Part shown: one piece after another, positions 20,452 through 30,564 of the stretch
Position numbering within the stretch: the first letter of the stretch is position 1
Layout of the letters: the number at the start of each line of letters is the position of its first letter
Assembly (NCBI GenBank): GCA_023511615.1
Contig: JAIMBL010000002.1
Span: 18,463 to 82,462 of the forward strand
DNA length: 64,000 nucleotides
Direction: 5' to 3'
Origin: Leptolyngbyaceae cyanobacterium HOT.MB2.61
Lineage (GTDB): Bacteria; Cyanobacteriota; Cyanobacteriia; Leptolyngbyales; Leptolyngbyaceae
Position numbers and translations under genes: made by a program
The notes under the pieces: model-generated
Database searches by the model: none
Told to the model about the DNA's origin: nothing
The model's input: the letters and a program-made list of their open reading frames with translations, nothing else

Positions 20452-23400
20452 TTAAAGGCGATTGGAGGAAACTTCGGGTTCGATTTTGCCGCAAATGATT
20501 TCCTCGGCTCTGGCGATCGCTGCCAGTTGGGAATCCGTTCCCAGTACAATACGCCCGTCAATGGTCTTCATCAATCCCTGCGCCTCCTTGATAGGATCGC
20601 CCGGCTTCCAGGCGGTGACTGTGGGTAGGGGAAGGAGGGTCTGAGTTGGTGCTGTTTGATTGGAGGAGCCACTTCCACCACCGCTAATGGGTTTGATACC
20701 TACAACCCGATATTGGCCCCTGAGCAGGTTATAGGGATCGTTAGGAAGCCCACCTGTTCCAGAAACGACAAAGCTTCCCTGTTCTACATTGCGCCGCGCC
20801 AGGCAACTTCCGGCAACAATTTGCTCTGTACTGACAAAGGTTTCGGAAAGGGAGTCGAGGGAGTCCTCTAGAAAGCTGAAGTCGGGAATGCTGACGACAC
20901 CGCTGACTCCAAATCGAGAGGAGGCGGAGATATCAACTTGCCCGTTGCCGCGGAAGCGAGAAAAGTCCCGTCCGGGATTGGGGCCTACATTGGCGAACAG
21001 GTCAGCAATGAAAACGGGCGATCGAATAGTAATTCTGCCACCATTACCGTCTTCAGCATTGGCCAAAATGTCGCTATCTTCAAGGGCCATGAAGATATCC
21101 CTGGCAGTGATGCTGATATTACCGCCTCCCCCACTACCGCTCGACACGCGGGTGCTGATCAGGCTGCTATTTTTTAACTCAATATCCCTGGCAGTAACGG
21201 TGATATTGCCACCGCCCCCCTGTTCTGAAGCGGCAGAAATTTCACCTCGATTGGTTCGCAGCAGATCACTCAGTTGAATCGTAATCGAACCCGCATTGCC
21301 TGCCCCATCGCTGCGACTGGTGATTCTGCCGCCGTTCCTGAGGGACAGGGAATTCGCCTGAGCAATGATCTGTCCTGCATTCCCTGAACCAGCTGTTGAG
21401 GTTGAGATTTCTGATTCGTTTTGCACCGTCAACTGGCGGGTAGACAGAAGCAGGTTCCCCGCCGTTCCATCTCCTGTTCCGGTAGCACGGGCAAACAGTC
21501 CACTGCGGTTGTTTAAGCTAATTGAGCGGGAAGCACTAATGCTCAGGGTTCCGCCCTGTCCACTTTCAGTGGAGGCAGAGATCTGGCCGCCGTTGTCGAT
21601 CTGTAAGGTTTCTAGGTTACGCAACTGAATGTTCCCCCCCCCGCCCGAAACCGTTTCTGCTGCCAGTTTACCGCCATTGTTTAAGGTTACAAAACGGGCG
21701 TTGACATCCAGGTTTCCGGCATTGCCCGTTCCTGTACTGCTGACGGTAGCCTGGGCCCCATTTTGCACCGTGAAGTTGGGGGTATTGATAGCCAGGCTAC
21801 CGGCTTCTCCCTCACCTTCAGACCGGGCAGCCAGACTTCCCCCCTGGTCTAAATTGATCGAATCAGAGGCGTTGACCATCAACACACCACCTTTTCCTGA
21901 ACCTGTGGTCGAGGCAGAGATTTCCCCATTCGTCTGCACCTTTACTTGATTGGCATTGATGCTTAACTGACCGCCGTCTCCTGAACCTGTGGTTGAGGCA
22001 GAGATTTTTCCATTTGTCTGCACCTGCAGTTGATTGGAATTGATGCTTAACTGACCGCCTGCTCCGGTCCCAGCAGTTGAGGCAGAAATTTCGGCATCGG
22101 TTTGTACGCTTAACTGATTGGCGTTGATGGTTAGCTGTCCACCCATACCGCTTCCCTGGCTGGCAACCGATACCTGAGCCGAGTCCTGCATCAGCATTTG
22201 AGGCGTATTGACCGTTAAATTTCCCGCATCTCCAGTGCCTTCAGACTGGGCAAACAGGCCGCTGGATGCTCCTTCATTGGGATTGGGGGAACCCGCAACA
22301 AAGTTAGGGTTTTTGCCAGTGATGGTGACTCCCTGAGCAGCATTGACCGTGATGCTTCCAGCTGCGCCACTCCCCAAGCTGGTGGCAGAAGTGACAAGTT
22401 GTCCTCCCCCAGACAGTGCCAGATTGTTGACATTGATCTCAATGTTGCCGCCTGTAAAATCACTCTGTGTCCGGGCACTTAAATAGCCACCATCGGCTAT
22501 CCGCAATGTTCCCTGAGGTTGCCCAGGTGAATTGATGATGATGTTCCCTCCGGGACTGCCGCTGCCTGCTTCAGAGGAGGTTTGGAGTCCGCTGTAAAGT
22601 CCAGCAACATCTGCTCCTGCAATATCAATGACTCCAGAAGCGGTAATCCGAATATTTCCGACGGCTCCTACTCCCCGGGTCAACGCTTCTAACCTGGAGC
22701 CAAGGATCAAAGAGATATTTTTCGCCAGGATATCAATATTGCCTCCCTCACCTTGGGCCGTGGGGTTATCGACAGCCGTGCTGATGTAGCTGCTGGCAGA
22801 CAGGAGGAGAGAGCCATCCCTGGCATCAATGAAAACGCTACCGCCCTTGCCTTCTCCCTGGGTCAGGGCTGTGACCTGAACGCCATTAAATAGGGTGATT
22901 GAAGGGGCTATCAGGCTGATGTTGCCACCGTTCCCACTACCACTGGTATCGCTATTGACGGTGCTGCTATTGAGGAGGGCGATCGCACCACTATTTGCGG
23001 TAATCGCAACATTGCCGCTGTTGCCAAATCCGCTGGTACCAGAGTTGATATCCGAATTATCCAGGGAAACCTGCCCACCTGAAATGCTAACGTTACCCCC
23101 TGTACCCCTCGCTCCGGGCTGAACAGTTGTGCTGATCAGGCTGTTATTGGTGAGGGACACCACACCATTGTTAAGTGCCGTTACAGTGATACTGCCACCA
23201 TTGCCATCACCAGAGGTTGTGGTATCCAAGTTAGCAGCATCCAACAACACCGTTCCCCCAGAGATGGTAATGTTGCCACCCGCACCACTTGACCCAGGTT
23301 CTACGGTTGAATCAATCTGTGTGCGGGTGATAGAGACAATGCCACTGGCGCTGGTTTCAATTAAAATGTCGCCGCCTCTGCCAATCCCAAACGTGCTGCT

Positions 23401-26400
23401 GTTGAGAATCCGGTCAGAGATATCGATGATGCCGTTGCGATCGCTGACAATCCGGATATTGCCCCCCGACCCGTTAACGCCTCCATCGGTCCGGATATCC
23501 CCAACGCGCACGTTGTTAGCCGCACGCAGGCTAACCTCGCCGCCACTGCCCCCATCAACGGTTGCCACAAAGGAAAGCAGTTCACCTGCTGTGGTATCAA
23601 TTGAGCCATTGCGGCTGGTCAGTCGAATATTGCCGCCGTCAGCTCTGTCGGATGCCGCATCAATATTGCCAGTCAAAATGTCTCTGTTAGCAGTGACAGT
23701 GACATTGCCCCCATTTCCCAGAATGGAATAGGAAAGGATATCACCTGCACTGGTATCAATTGCGCCATTGCTGCTCGTGAGGTTAACAACTCCTCCAACC
23801 GCACCTGCTGTTGCAAAACCATCAACACCCGACGATGAATCAATCAATGCCGTTGAAATGTTTTCGCGGGCGGACAGGGAAACCGCACCTCCATCGCCGA
23901 GGTAGGAATAGGAGAGCAGAGCACCGGCTGTGGTATCAATTGCGCCATTACTGCTATTTAAAGTAATGGTGCCACCCGTGGTATTGGGCGTGGCAGACCC
24001 ATCAATTCCGGTAGAGGAGTCAATAGTTGCCGTTGTGATGTTGCCCCCGGCAGAGAAGTTAACGTTACCCCCATTCCCCAGGATGGAGTAGGAAAAGACA
24101 TCACCCGCTGAGGTATCAATCGCTCCACTCCTGCTAGACAGCCTGATATTGCCACCATTGGCATTATCAGAAGCCGCATCCAGCGTTCTCGTGACGATTC
24201 TGCTCAAGGCATCCAGGGAAATATTGCCCCCATTGCCGGTGGTTGAGTAGGTGTCTAATCGATCCAGGGTGGTAATTTCCCCGTTGCGGCTGGTGAGGCT
24301 GATACGCCCCCCATTGCCAGTGCTGGATGAGGAATCGATTGCCCCTGTAATAATATTGTTCTGGGCATTGAAAGAGATAATGCCACCATTTCCGTCTATA
24401 GAAAATGCCTCCAGGATCCCCGCCGTGGTGTTAATCCCTCCTCCAAGGCTGGTCAGGTCAATGCTGCCTGCTGCACCGTTTAGCGAGGTGGCACTGACGG
24501 AACCTGTTGTGATGATATCTCCCAGGGCACGGGCAAAAATGCTGCCGCTGCTGCCAGTCAGCGAAGAAACATCAATCGTTCCAACTGTAATTCCTCCAGC
24601 TGGGGCATCCAGTTCCACTCCACCGCCAAAACCTCCAATGGATGAGGCATTGATGAAATCGGTAACAGTAATGTCGCCGCCAAAAGATGTGAGTGCGACT
24701 AATCCTCCATTTCCTGTGGGGGCAGTCGAAAAGGTACTGATAGAACCAACCCTAATGTCCTGCCCTGCGGTCAGATTGACCCCGCCGCCATTGGTGGCAG
24801 CCGAAGAGGTGTCAATTGCCCCAATCGCAATTTCTCCCTGAGCCGTCAGGTTGAGGGAAGGTCCGGTATAGGACGGCAGCACGATATTACCGCCTGAAGT
24901 AATGGCAAGGGTGCCCCCAGCATTAAATTGTCCATTGGCATTAATGGAGCGATCGCTGACCAGACTTAAATTGCCATTGCTTTGAAACAGGCTCGCCGGA
25001 TTGCTCAGTGCAAAAATATTAATCCCCTGATTCCCCTGAATCAGCAGATCTGCCCCTGCATTGACGGTAAATGGCGCGGTGAGGCTATCCTGAATTTCCA
25101 CCAGATCCTGGGCCTGCAGGGTTACATTGCCTAGGGCATTCAGCGAACTATCGTTCAGCCTCAGATTCGCCCCAGCGGAGAACGAAAGGTTAGTACCGCT
25201 GGTAAAGCGCCCCCTGGCTGCGATCGCCCGATTGCTTTGTAGATTGAGGTTTCCCCCGCTCTGGAACAGGCTCGCCGGATTACTGAGAGCCAGGATATTA
25301 ATCCCCTGATTTCCTTGAAGTGTGAGGGTACCCCCGGCATTGACGGTAAACGGGTTCAGCGGATTGTCTTGAAGCTGCAGGGTATTCCGCGTGGTCAGTT
25401 CCACATTGCCCACGGCCTGGAACTGGCTGCCCGTCACCAACAAATTGTTGTTAGCGGACAGAGAGAGATTTGCTCCACTTGTCAACCGGCCTTCAATCGC
25501 AATGTTGCCACCGCTTTCCAGTAGGAGGTTGCCATTGGTCTGGATCAAAGAGGCTGGATTGGCCAGTGTCTGTACACTGAGCCCTTGAATCCCTACAACT
25601 CGAAGATTGCCTCCAATCTGGGCAACCAGGGGAGTGGTGGCGCTATCGCTAATGAAAACGTGGTTCGATGCGCCAATGTTCAGATTTCCAGCGATCGCCA
25701 GCTGACTACCATTGAGAAATAGATTATTAGCAGCCGTCAGATCGGCAGTGTTGGCCGTCACATTTTGAACTACCAGGTCAAATCCCGCAGACAGGTTTGC
25801 TGCTTGCGCCGTGACCGTCTGCGCCTGCAAAGAACCCCCCGCCGACAGGAAAGCGTTTCCTACATTCACGGTCTGAGCCAGGAGATTTTGACTGGCAACC
25901 AGGCGGGCCACTGGAGCTGTTACCTCGGTCACAACGGCGCTACCTGCCCTGGCATCGACCAGTACCTCCCCCCCAGCCTGAAGCAATCCACTGCTGTTAA
26001 CCGAGCCAGCAACCAGGGACAGGTTTTGCCCTGCTACCAGATTGGCCTGGTTGCCGATACCCGACTGTTGACTGAGGGCATTGAGAAACAAAGCTCCTGG
26101 CTCAACCGTAAGCAGGGGGATGGGACCCGGTTCGGTGGTGCTGAAGGTTTCTGCTCCAAACTGAACCGTACTGGCCGTTGAAGCAATGAAAGCCCCCTGC
26201 ACATCCAGGCTGGCATTGGGACCAAAAATGATGCCACTGGGATTCAGGAGATACAGGTTCGCTGTTCCTAAAACTCCTAACCGGCCCGAAATCAGCGATG
26301 GATTGCCTCCCACAACACGAGCCAGGATGTTTTGAATCCCAATCGGGTTAGAAAAGTACACTCCCCGGCCAGCCGCTACATTCAATTGCAGAAAGCTGTG

Positions 26401-26616
26401 AAACAGGTTGATCCCTCTGGTCGCCCCGCCATCAATGCGATCGCTTGGAATTCCCTGAATGAGTAGATTTTCAACAATTGAAGAATTCTCAGGCCCCAGA
26501 CTTGGATCTAAAACAATTTGTGCCTGGACACGATCGCCAGTTGCCAGCACCCCACCAATCGTCAACGTCCCCGCCAGTCCGAATCTCCAGCATGACCGAC
26601 TCCAATGGTGAGTCAT
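20452..26616 (-). CDS. Filamentous haemagglutinin-type TpsA exoprotein (two-partner secretion, beta-helix)
   Basis: N-terminal TPS domain (IVENLLIQGIPSDRIDGGATRGINLFHSFLQLNVAAGRGVYFSNPIGIQNILARVVGGNPSLISGRLGVLGTANLYLLNPSGIIFGPNASLDVQGAF), long Gly/Ser/Asn repeats, C-terminal SCLARRNVEQGSFVVSGTGGLPNDPYNLL. Start ATG 26616 preceded by AAGGAG; the track start at 26868 is less likely. Confidence 0.93.
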   Translation of the reverse strand: MTHHWSRSCWRFGLAGTLTIGGVLATGDRVQAQIVLDPSLGPENSSIVENLLIQGIPSDRIDGGATRGINLFHSFLQLNVAAGRGVYFSNPIGIQNILARVVGGNPSLISGRLGVLGTANLYLLNPSGIIFGPNASLDVQGAFIASTASTVQFGAETFSTTEPGPIPLLTVEPGALFLNALSQQSGIGNQANLVAGQNLSLVAGSVNSSGLLQAGGEVLVDARAGSAVVTEVTAPVARLVASQNLLAQTVNVGNAFLSAGGSLQAQTVTAQAANLSAGFDLVVQNVTANTADLTAANNLFLNGSQLAIAGNLNIGASNHVFISDSATTPLVAQIGGNLRVVGIQGLSVQTLANPASLIQTNGNLLLESGGNIAIEGRLTSGANLSLSANNNLLVTGSQFQAVGNVELTTRNTLQLQDNPLNPFTVNAGGTLTLQGNQGINILALSNPASLFQSGGNLNLQSNRAIAARGRFTSGTNLSFSAGANLRLNDSSLNALGNVTLQAQDLVEIQDSLTAPFTVNAGADLLIQGNQGINIFALSNPASLFQSNGNLSLVSDRSINANGQFNAGGTLAITSGGNIVLPSYTGPSLNLTAQGEIAIGAIDTSSAATNGGGVNLTAGQDIRVGSISTFSTAPTGNGGLVALTSFGGDITVTDFINASSIGGFGGGVELDAPAGGITVGTIDVSSLTGSSGSIFARALGDIITTGSVSATSLNGAAGSIDLTSLGGGINTTAGILEAFSIDGNGGIISFNAQNNIITGAIDSSSSTGNGGRISLTSRNGEITTLDRLDTYSTTGNGGNISLDALSRIVTRTLDAASDNANGGNIRLSSRSGAIDTSAGDVFSYSILGNGGNVNFSAGGNITTATIDSSTGIDGSATPNTTGGTITLNSSNGAIDTTAGALLSYSYLGDGGAVSLSARENISTALIDSSSGVDGFATAGAVGGVVNLTSSNGAIDTSAGDILSYSILGNGGNVTVTANRDILTGNIDAASDRADGGNIRLTSRNGSIDTTAGELLSFVATVDGGSGGEVSLRAANNVRVGDIRTDGGVNGSGGNIRIVSDRNGIIDISDRILNSSTFGIGRGGDILIETSASGIVSITRTQIDSTVEPGSSGAGGNITISGGTVLLDAANLDTTTSGDGNGGSITVTALNNGVVSLTNNSLISTTVQPGARGTGGNVSISGGQVSLDNSDINSGTSGFGNSGNVAITANSGAIALLNSSTVNSDTSGSGNGGNISLIAPSITLFNGVQVTALTQGEGKGGSVFIDARDGSLLLSASSYISTAVDNPTAQGEGGNIDILAKNISLILGSRLEALTRGVGAVGNIRITASGVIDIAGADVAGLYSGLQTSSEAGSGSPGGNIIINSPGQPQGTLRIADGGYLSARTQSDFTGGNIEINVNNLALSGGGQLVTSATSLGSGAAGSITVNAAQGVTITGKNPNFVAGSPNPNEGASSGLFAQSEGTGDAGNLTVNTPQMLMQDSAQVSVASQGSGMGGQLTINANQLSVQTDAEISASTAGTGAGGQLSINSNQLQVQTNGKISASTTGSGDGGQLSINANQVKVQTNGEISASTTGSGKGGVLMVNASDSINLDQGGSLAARSEGEGEAGSLAINTPNFTVQNGAQATVSSTGTGNAGNLDVNARFVTLNNGGKLAAETVSGGGGNIQLRNLETLQIDNGGQISASTESGQGGTLSISASRSISLNNRSGLFARATGTGDGTAGNLLLSTRQLTVQNESEISTSTAGSGNAGQIIAQANSLSLRNGGRITSRSDGAGNAGSITIQLSDLLRTNRGEISAASEQGGGGNITVTARDIELKNSSLISTRVSSGSGGGGNISITARDIFMALEDSDILANAEDGNGGRITIRSPVFIADLFANVGPNPGRDFSRFRGNGQVDISASSRFGVSGVVSIPDFSFLEDSLDSLSETFVSTEQIVAGSCLARRNVEQGSFVVSGTGGLPNDPYNLLRGQYRVVGIKPISGGGSGSSNQTAPTQTLLPLPTVTAWKPGDPIKEAQGLMKTIDGRIVLGTDSQLAAIARAEEIICGKIEPEVSSNRL

Positions 26617-27094
26617 GGCAGGCTTCTCCTTTTTAAGAGAATAATTCCTTCCCGTTTTACCATAGATGTAGATGCCGAGCTTTAAAGATATCACCTGCGA
26701 TCGCCCCAAATCGTAAAGATTACTGAGAAAATCGGAAAACTGTGTATTTAAACTGTAAATTTTTCTACAACGATAGCAGCAAAGGATAACCGTCCTGTGT
26801 CCTGACTCTTTCACCCCAAAATAGTGAAAACCACCATTGAGAAAGAATTCATAGGCTCTACCCCCCACTCCGGAGAATCCATCTACCCGAAAATGAAGTT
26901 TGTGTAAATCTACGGATGAGGGTGAATGGGTAGATCGGGCGACGGGGGAGATAGTCAGCTATTAACGGCTGGCCATTAACTTCAGACGAAAATGAACTGC
27001 CTTTCCCCTCTCCCCTATTCCCTCCCCCCCTCTCGGTTTTTCCCAACTCAGATTGCCGGTTTAGTCAATTTGTCGCTATACTGGTCAAGCACGA

Positions 27095-27168
<74 letters not shown>

Positions 27169-27329
27169 CTTGGTTTAACCGCTACTGATTTAACTAACAA
27201 GGCAAACCCTTGCCACTGCTGTAGTGGGGTTTCTTTTATTTACGTAAGATTCACCCACGTAAGATTCACCCCTCAGAAGCAGGCGAACCTCGGTAGAATG
27301 GGGATGCTTCTGCAATTCCGGTATCGGCT

Positions 27330-29024
27330 ATGACTGAGAAACGTGGTTATCCCTTTTTGGTGGGTGGGGCAATTCTGGCAGGTTCAATTGGGCTGCTGGA
27401 TATCCTCAACCACACGTTAGGAGATTCGGGGCTGTGGATGGTACTGCTGGCTTCAGCAGGGGGAGCAGTCTTTTTGTTATGGCGTAAACCTCAGCCAAAG
27501 GTAATGCGATCGCCCCTGCCTCAAACCGTTGATACAGTCGCTGTCCGCCGAGCTCTGGCAGAAGCTGAAAAGGTCATTACCCAACTGGGAGTTGAGGTTA
27601 GCGACCCCCAGGAAGTCGCTTTTGAGGCTGTTAAGCCTCAGATGAATTGGTTTCAAGCCCAGGTGAGCCAGATTGCTTCTGATATGAACCGGGATGACAT
27701 TCGGTTGCTGGTGATGGGAGCGAAGGGCAGCGGCAAAACGCGCCTGATCCAGGAGATGCAGACTCTTTGGACACGCAAATTCACTCGCCCCCTGAGCTTT
27801 GTCGAAGCTCCCAGCTTGTTTGAGCCAACGGAGAATGGTTTGGCTGCCGAGGCTCTGGCTCAGCAGCAGGCGATCGCCGCTGACCTGATTCTCTTCCTGG
27901 TCAATGGCGACCTGACAGACCCCGAATTTCAAATGGTGAAGCGTCTGTCTGTCACCAAGCGGGTTTTGCTGGTGCTGAACAAACAGGACCAGTACCTGCC
28001 TGCGGAGCGTCAGACCCTTGTGAACCGGCTACAAAGACGGGGGCGGGGAGTTTGGAGTCCGGAAGATGTAGTTGCGATCGCAGCGGCTCCCAACCCGGTT
28101 AAAGTCCGCCAGCATCAGCCCGATGGTTCCGTCAAGGAATGGCTGGAGGAACAGACGCCTGATCTTGCAGCCCTGGCCCAACGGCTCGAACAGATTTTGC
28201 AGCAAGAGAGCCAGCAACTTGTGCTGAAAAGTTCCTTCGCCAGCGCTCAAGCCCTGGGTGTACAGGTCAAAACTGTGCTGAATGATGTGCGCCGAACGCG
28301 TGCCCTGCCTGTGGTGGAACAGTTCCAGTGGATTGCTGCCGGAACCGCATTTGCCAGTCCGCTCCCAGCGATGGATCTGGTGGCCACCGTTGCCATCAAT
28401 GCTCAGATGATTCACGATCTGGGCACTATTTACCGTCAAAAGTTTTCTTTGCAACAAGCCCAGAAAGCTGCAACCACCCTGGGTAGCCTGATGCTGAAAT
28501 TGGGGCTGGTTGAACTTTCTACCCAGGCGATTGCCAGCCTGCTGAAGAGCAATGCCCTCACGTACCTGGCTGGAGGATGTATTCAGGGCATTAGCGCTGC
28601 CTACCTCACCCGCGTTGCTGGGTTGAGCCTGATTGAATATTTCAACATTCAAGAACCGAATCTGACTTTGAGCGAGGCGAGTCCGCTGGTGATCGAACGC
28701 TTCAGCCAGATTTTGCAGCGAGTCTTCCAGCAGAATCAGCAGCTTACTTTCCTGCAAACCCTTGCCAATCAGGCAATGGATCGCTTCTCTGCGGCATTAC
28801 CCCAACCTCAACTGGCAGCAGCATCCGATCCTGCTCTCTTCTCATCCCCTCCGGTTGCAGATGTCTCCACGGATGACGAGTCCGTTTCTAGTGAACCACT
28901 CAAGATGCCCCTTTACTGCGCGGCCCCTCTCTCCGCTGCACCAGAAGCCGAAATTCCGGCGCAAAATGGAACTGGTATCCCTTTAGCCGCTTCCTGCCTT
29001 GACACCACTCACTCCTCCGACTGA
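27330..29024 (+). CDS. Membrane-associated GTPase, DUF697-like
   Basis: GAKGSGKTRLIQEM P-loop, VLLVLNKQDQY NKxD-like motif, hydrophobic N- and C-terminal segments. Confidence 0.8.
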   Translation: MTEKRGYPFLVGGAILAGSIGLLDILNHTLGDSGLWMVLLASAGGAVFLLWRKPQPKVMRSPLPQTVDTVAVRRALAEAEKVITQLGVEVSDPQEVAFEAVKPQMNWFQAQVSQIASDMNRDDIRLLVMGAKGSGKTRLIQEMQTLWTRKFTRPLSFVEAPSLFEPTENGLAAEALAQQQAIAADLILFLVNGDLTDPEFQMVKRLSVTKRVLLVLNKQDQYLPAERQTLVNRLQRRGRGVWSPEDVVAIAAAPNPVKVRQHQPDGSVKEWLEEQTPDLAALAQRLEQILQQESQQLVLKSSFASAQALGVQVKTVLNDVRRTRALPVVEQFQWIAAGTAFASPLPAMDLVATVAINAQMIHDLGTIYRQKFSLQQAQKAATTLGSLMLKLGLVELSTQAIASLLKSNALTYLAGGCIQGISAAYLTRVAGLSLIEYFNIQEPNLTLSEASPLVIERFSQILQRVFQQNQQLTFLQTLANQAMDRFSAALPQPQLAAASDPALFSSPPVADVSTDDESVSSEPLKMPLYCAAPLSAAPEAEIPAQNGTGIPLAASCLDTTHSSD

Positions 29025-30462
29025 CGTTCCTAAGCCTAGCTCCGATTCCCAGGAGACTCAGCTAACCCGTGCCCGTGCCAGTTTGCGGCAGGTTTTGAAC
29101 CGCTACAGTGCCTTTTTTCGAGGAACCAGAAATCGCCCTGGCTTTGCAGTCAAGGAACCTTTGCAGCGGGATATGGAGCAGTTGTCTACCACGCTGAACA
29201 AGCTGGAGAACCGGGTAATTCGGATTTCGGTTTTTGGTCTGGTGAGTCGGGGAAAGTCGGCGGTTTTGAATGCCCTCATTGGTCAAAACGTTTTGCCAAC
29301 AGGGCCCCTCAATGGGGTCACTCGCACGCCTCAAGTGGTTTCCTGGTCATCCTTTGGTAAGGGTGCATCAACTGACCTCTCAAACTCCTTGAGTCTCTAT
29401 AGTTCTGGGTCTTCCCCACTTCAAGTTGAGTTGATTGATACTCCCGGATTAGATGAAATCGACGGGCAAACGCGGGCACAGATGGCTGAAGATGTTGCTC
29501 GCCAATCAGATCTAATTCTGTTCGTTGTGGCAGGAGACATTACCCGGACTGAATATCAGGCTATCTGCAATTTGCGCCAATCCCAAAAGCCGCTACTGCT
29601 GGTATTTAACAAAATCGATCTCTATCCAGAGCAGACCCGGCAGATGATTTATCAAAACCTGCAACGGCTGGCAGCCAGGAGCCGAAGCAGCGAACCTGTG
29701 CAAAATCTATTGTCGGCGGATGAAATTGTGCTGGTGGCTGCTGATCCGGCTCCGCTTCAGGTGCGCGTAGAGCGGCCCGATGGACAGGTATTCTACGAGT
29801 GGGAAACCCCTCCCGTGCAAATTGATGCACTGAAGCAAAAGATTCTGGAGATTATCCAGCGGGAAGGCAAGACTTTGATGGCGCTCAATGCTCTGGTGCA
29901 GGCAAGGGAAGCAGAGTCCAGGCTGGCAAGTGAAATTCTGGAATTGCGTCAACCCGAAGCTGAGGCTTTGATCTGGCGATATGCTCGCTACAAGGCGATC
30001 GCGATCGCCCTCAATCCCATCGCCGTCCTTGACCTGGTAGGTGGAGCCTTTTCTGACCTGGCCATGATCCGTGCCCTGGCAGAACTCTATGGACTGCCCA
30101 TTACCCGCCACGAAGCCGGAAAGATCTGGAAAACCATCCTGCTTAGCTCTGGCAGTCTCCTCCTTAGCGAGTTGGGGAGTGGTCTTGTTCTGGGCATGGG
30201 CAAAAGTGCAGCAGCTGGGCTGGATAGTTCTACCAGTTTTTCGGCCTATGCTGGAATTGCCCTCTTTCAGGGGGCGATCGCGGGCTATGGAGCCTATACT
30301 GTCGGGCGAGCCGCCCAGGTTTACCTGGAACAGGGCTGTAGCTGGGGGCCCCAGGGAGCCAGCACAATCATTCAAGACATTCTTAGCCGACTTGACTCCC
30401 ACACCATCATCTACCGTCTGCGGCAGGAGTTGAGTCAGGAGTTGGGATTACCGGGGATGTAG
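28999..30462 (+). CDS. GTP-binding protein with DUF697-like C-terminus
   Basis: GLVSRGKSAVLNALIG, ELIDTPGLDEIDG, LLLVFNKIDLY; overlaps upstream GTPase gene by 26 nt. Confidence 0.88.
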   Translation: MTPLTPPTDVPKPSSDSQETQLTRARASLRQVLNRYSAFFRGTRNRPGFAVKEPLQRDMEQLSTTLNKLENRVIRISVFGLVSRGKSAVLNALIGQNVLPTGPLNGVTRTPQVVSWSSFGKGASTDLSNSLSLYSSGSSPLQVELIDTPGLDEIDGQTRAQMAEDVARQSDLILFVVAGDITRTEYQAICNLRQSQKPLLLVFNKIDLYPEQTRQMIYQNLQRLAARSRSSEPVQNLLSADEIVLVAADPAPLQVRVERPDGQVFYEWETPPVQIDALKQKILEIIQREGKTLMALNALVQAREAESRLASEILELRQPEAEALIWRYARYKAIAIALNPIAVLDLVGGAFSDLAMIRALAELYGLPITRHEAGKIWKTILLSSGSLLLSELGSGLVLGMGKSAAAGLDSSTSFSAYAGIALFQGAIAGYGAYTVGRAAQVYLEQGCSWGPQGASTIIQDILSRLDSHTIIYRLRQELSQELGLPGM

Positions 30463-30564
30463 AAGAGTTGTGAGTTGTGAGGTGTTGGTTGTTAGTGGGC
30501 AAGAGGGGTAGGGGTTGTGCTTCCGTGCCTGTTCTGAATTTTGAGGTGTGAGGAACTGAGCAAC

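Noticed and set aside
21897-22165. Regularly spaced near-identical repeats resembling a CRISPR array
   Set aside because: 84-bp units are contiguous, in frame with the adhesin and have no unique spacers; no cas genes in the window.
23129-23731. Long + strand ORFs (23129-23731, 24251-24841, 20789-21277) opposite the adhesin gene
   Set aside because: Antisense artefacts of the repetitive, stop-poor TpsA coding sequence; no motifs and Pro/Leu-rich composition mirror the Gly/Ser/Asn repeats.
26705-26725. CCCAAATCGTAAAGATTACTGAG upstream of TpsA resembles the end of MITE family 1 (CCCAAATCGTAATGATTTTTGAG)
   Set aside because: Only a ~23-bp partial match with no other end or TSD; could be a decayed remnant but chance cannot be excluded without a genome-wide search.
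26617-26868. N-terminal 84-aa extension of the TpsA ORF
   Set aside because: The strong ribosome site and signal-like sequence begin at ATG 26616; the extension lacks features.
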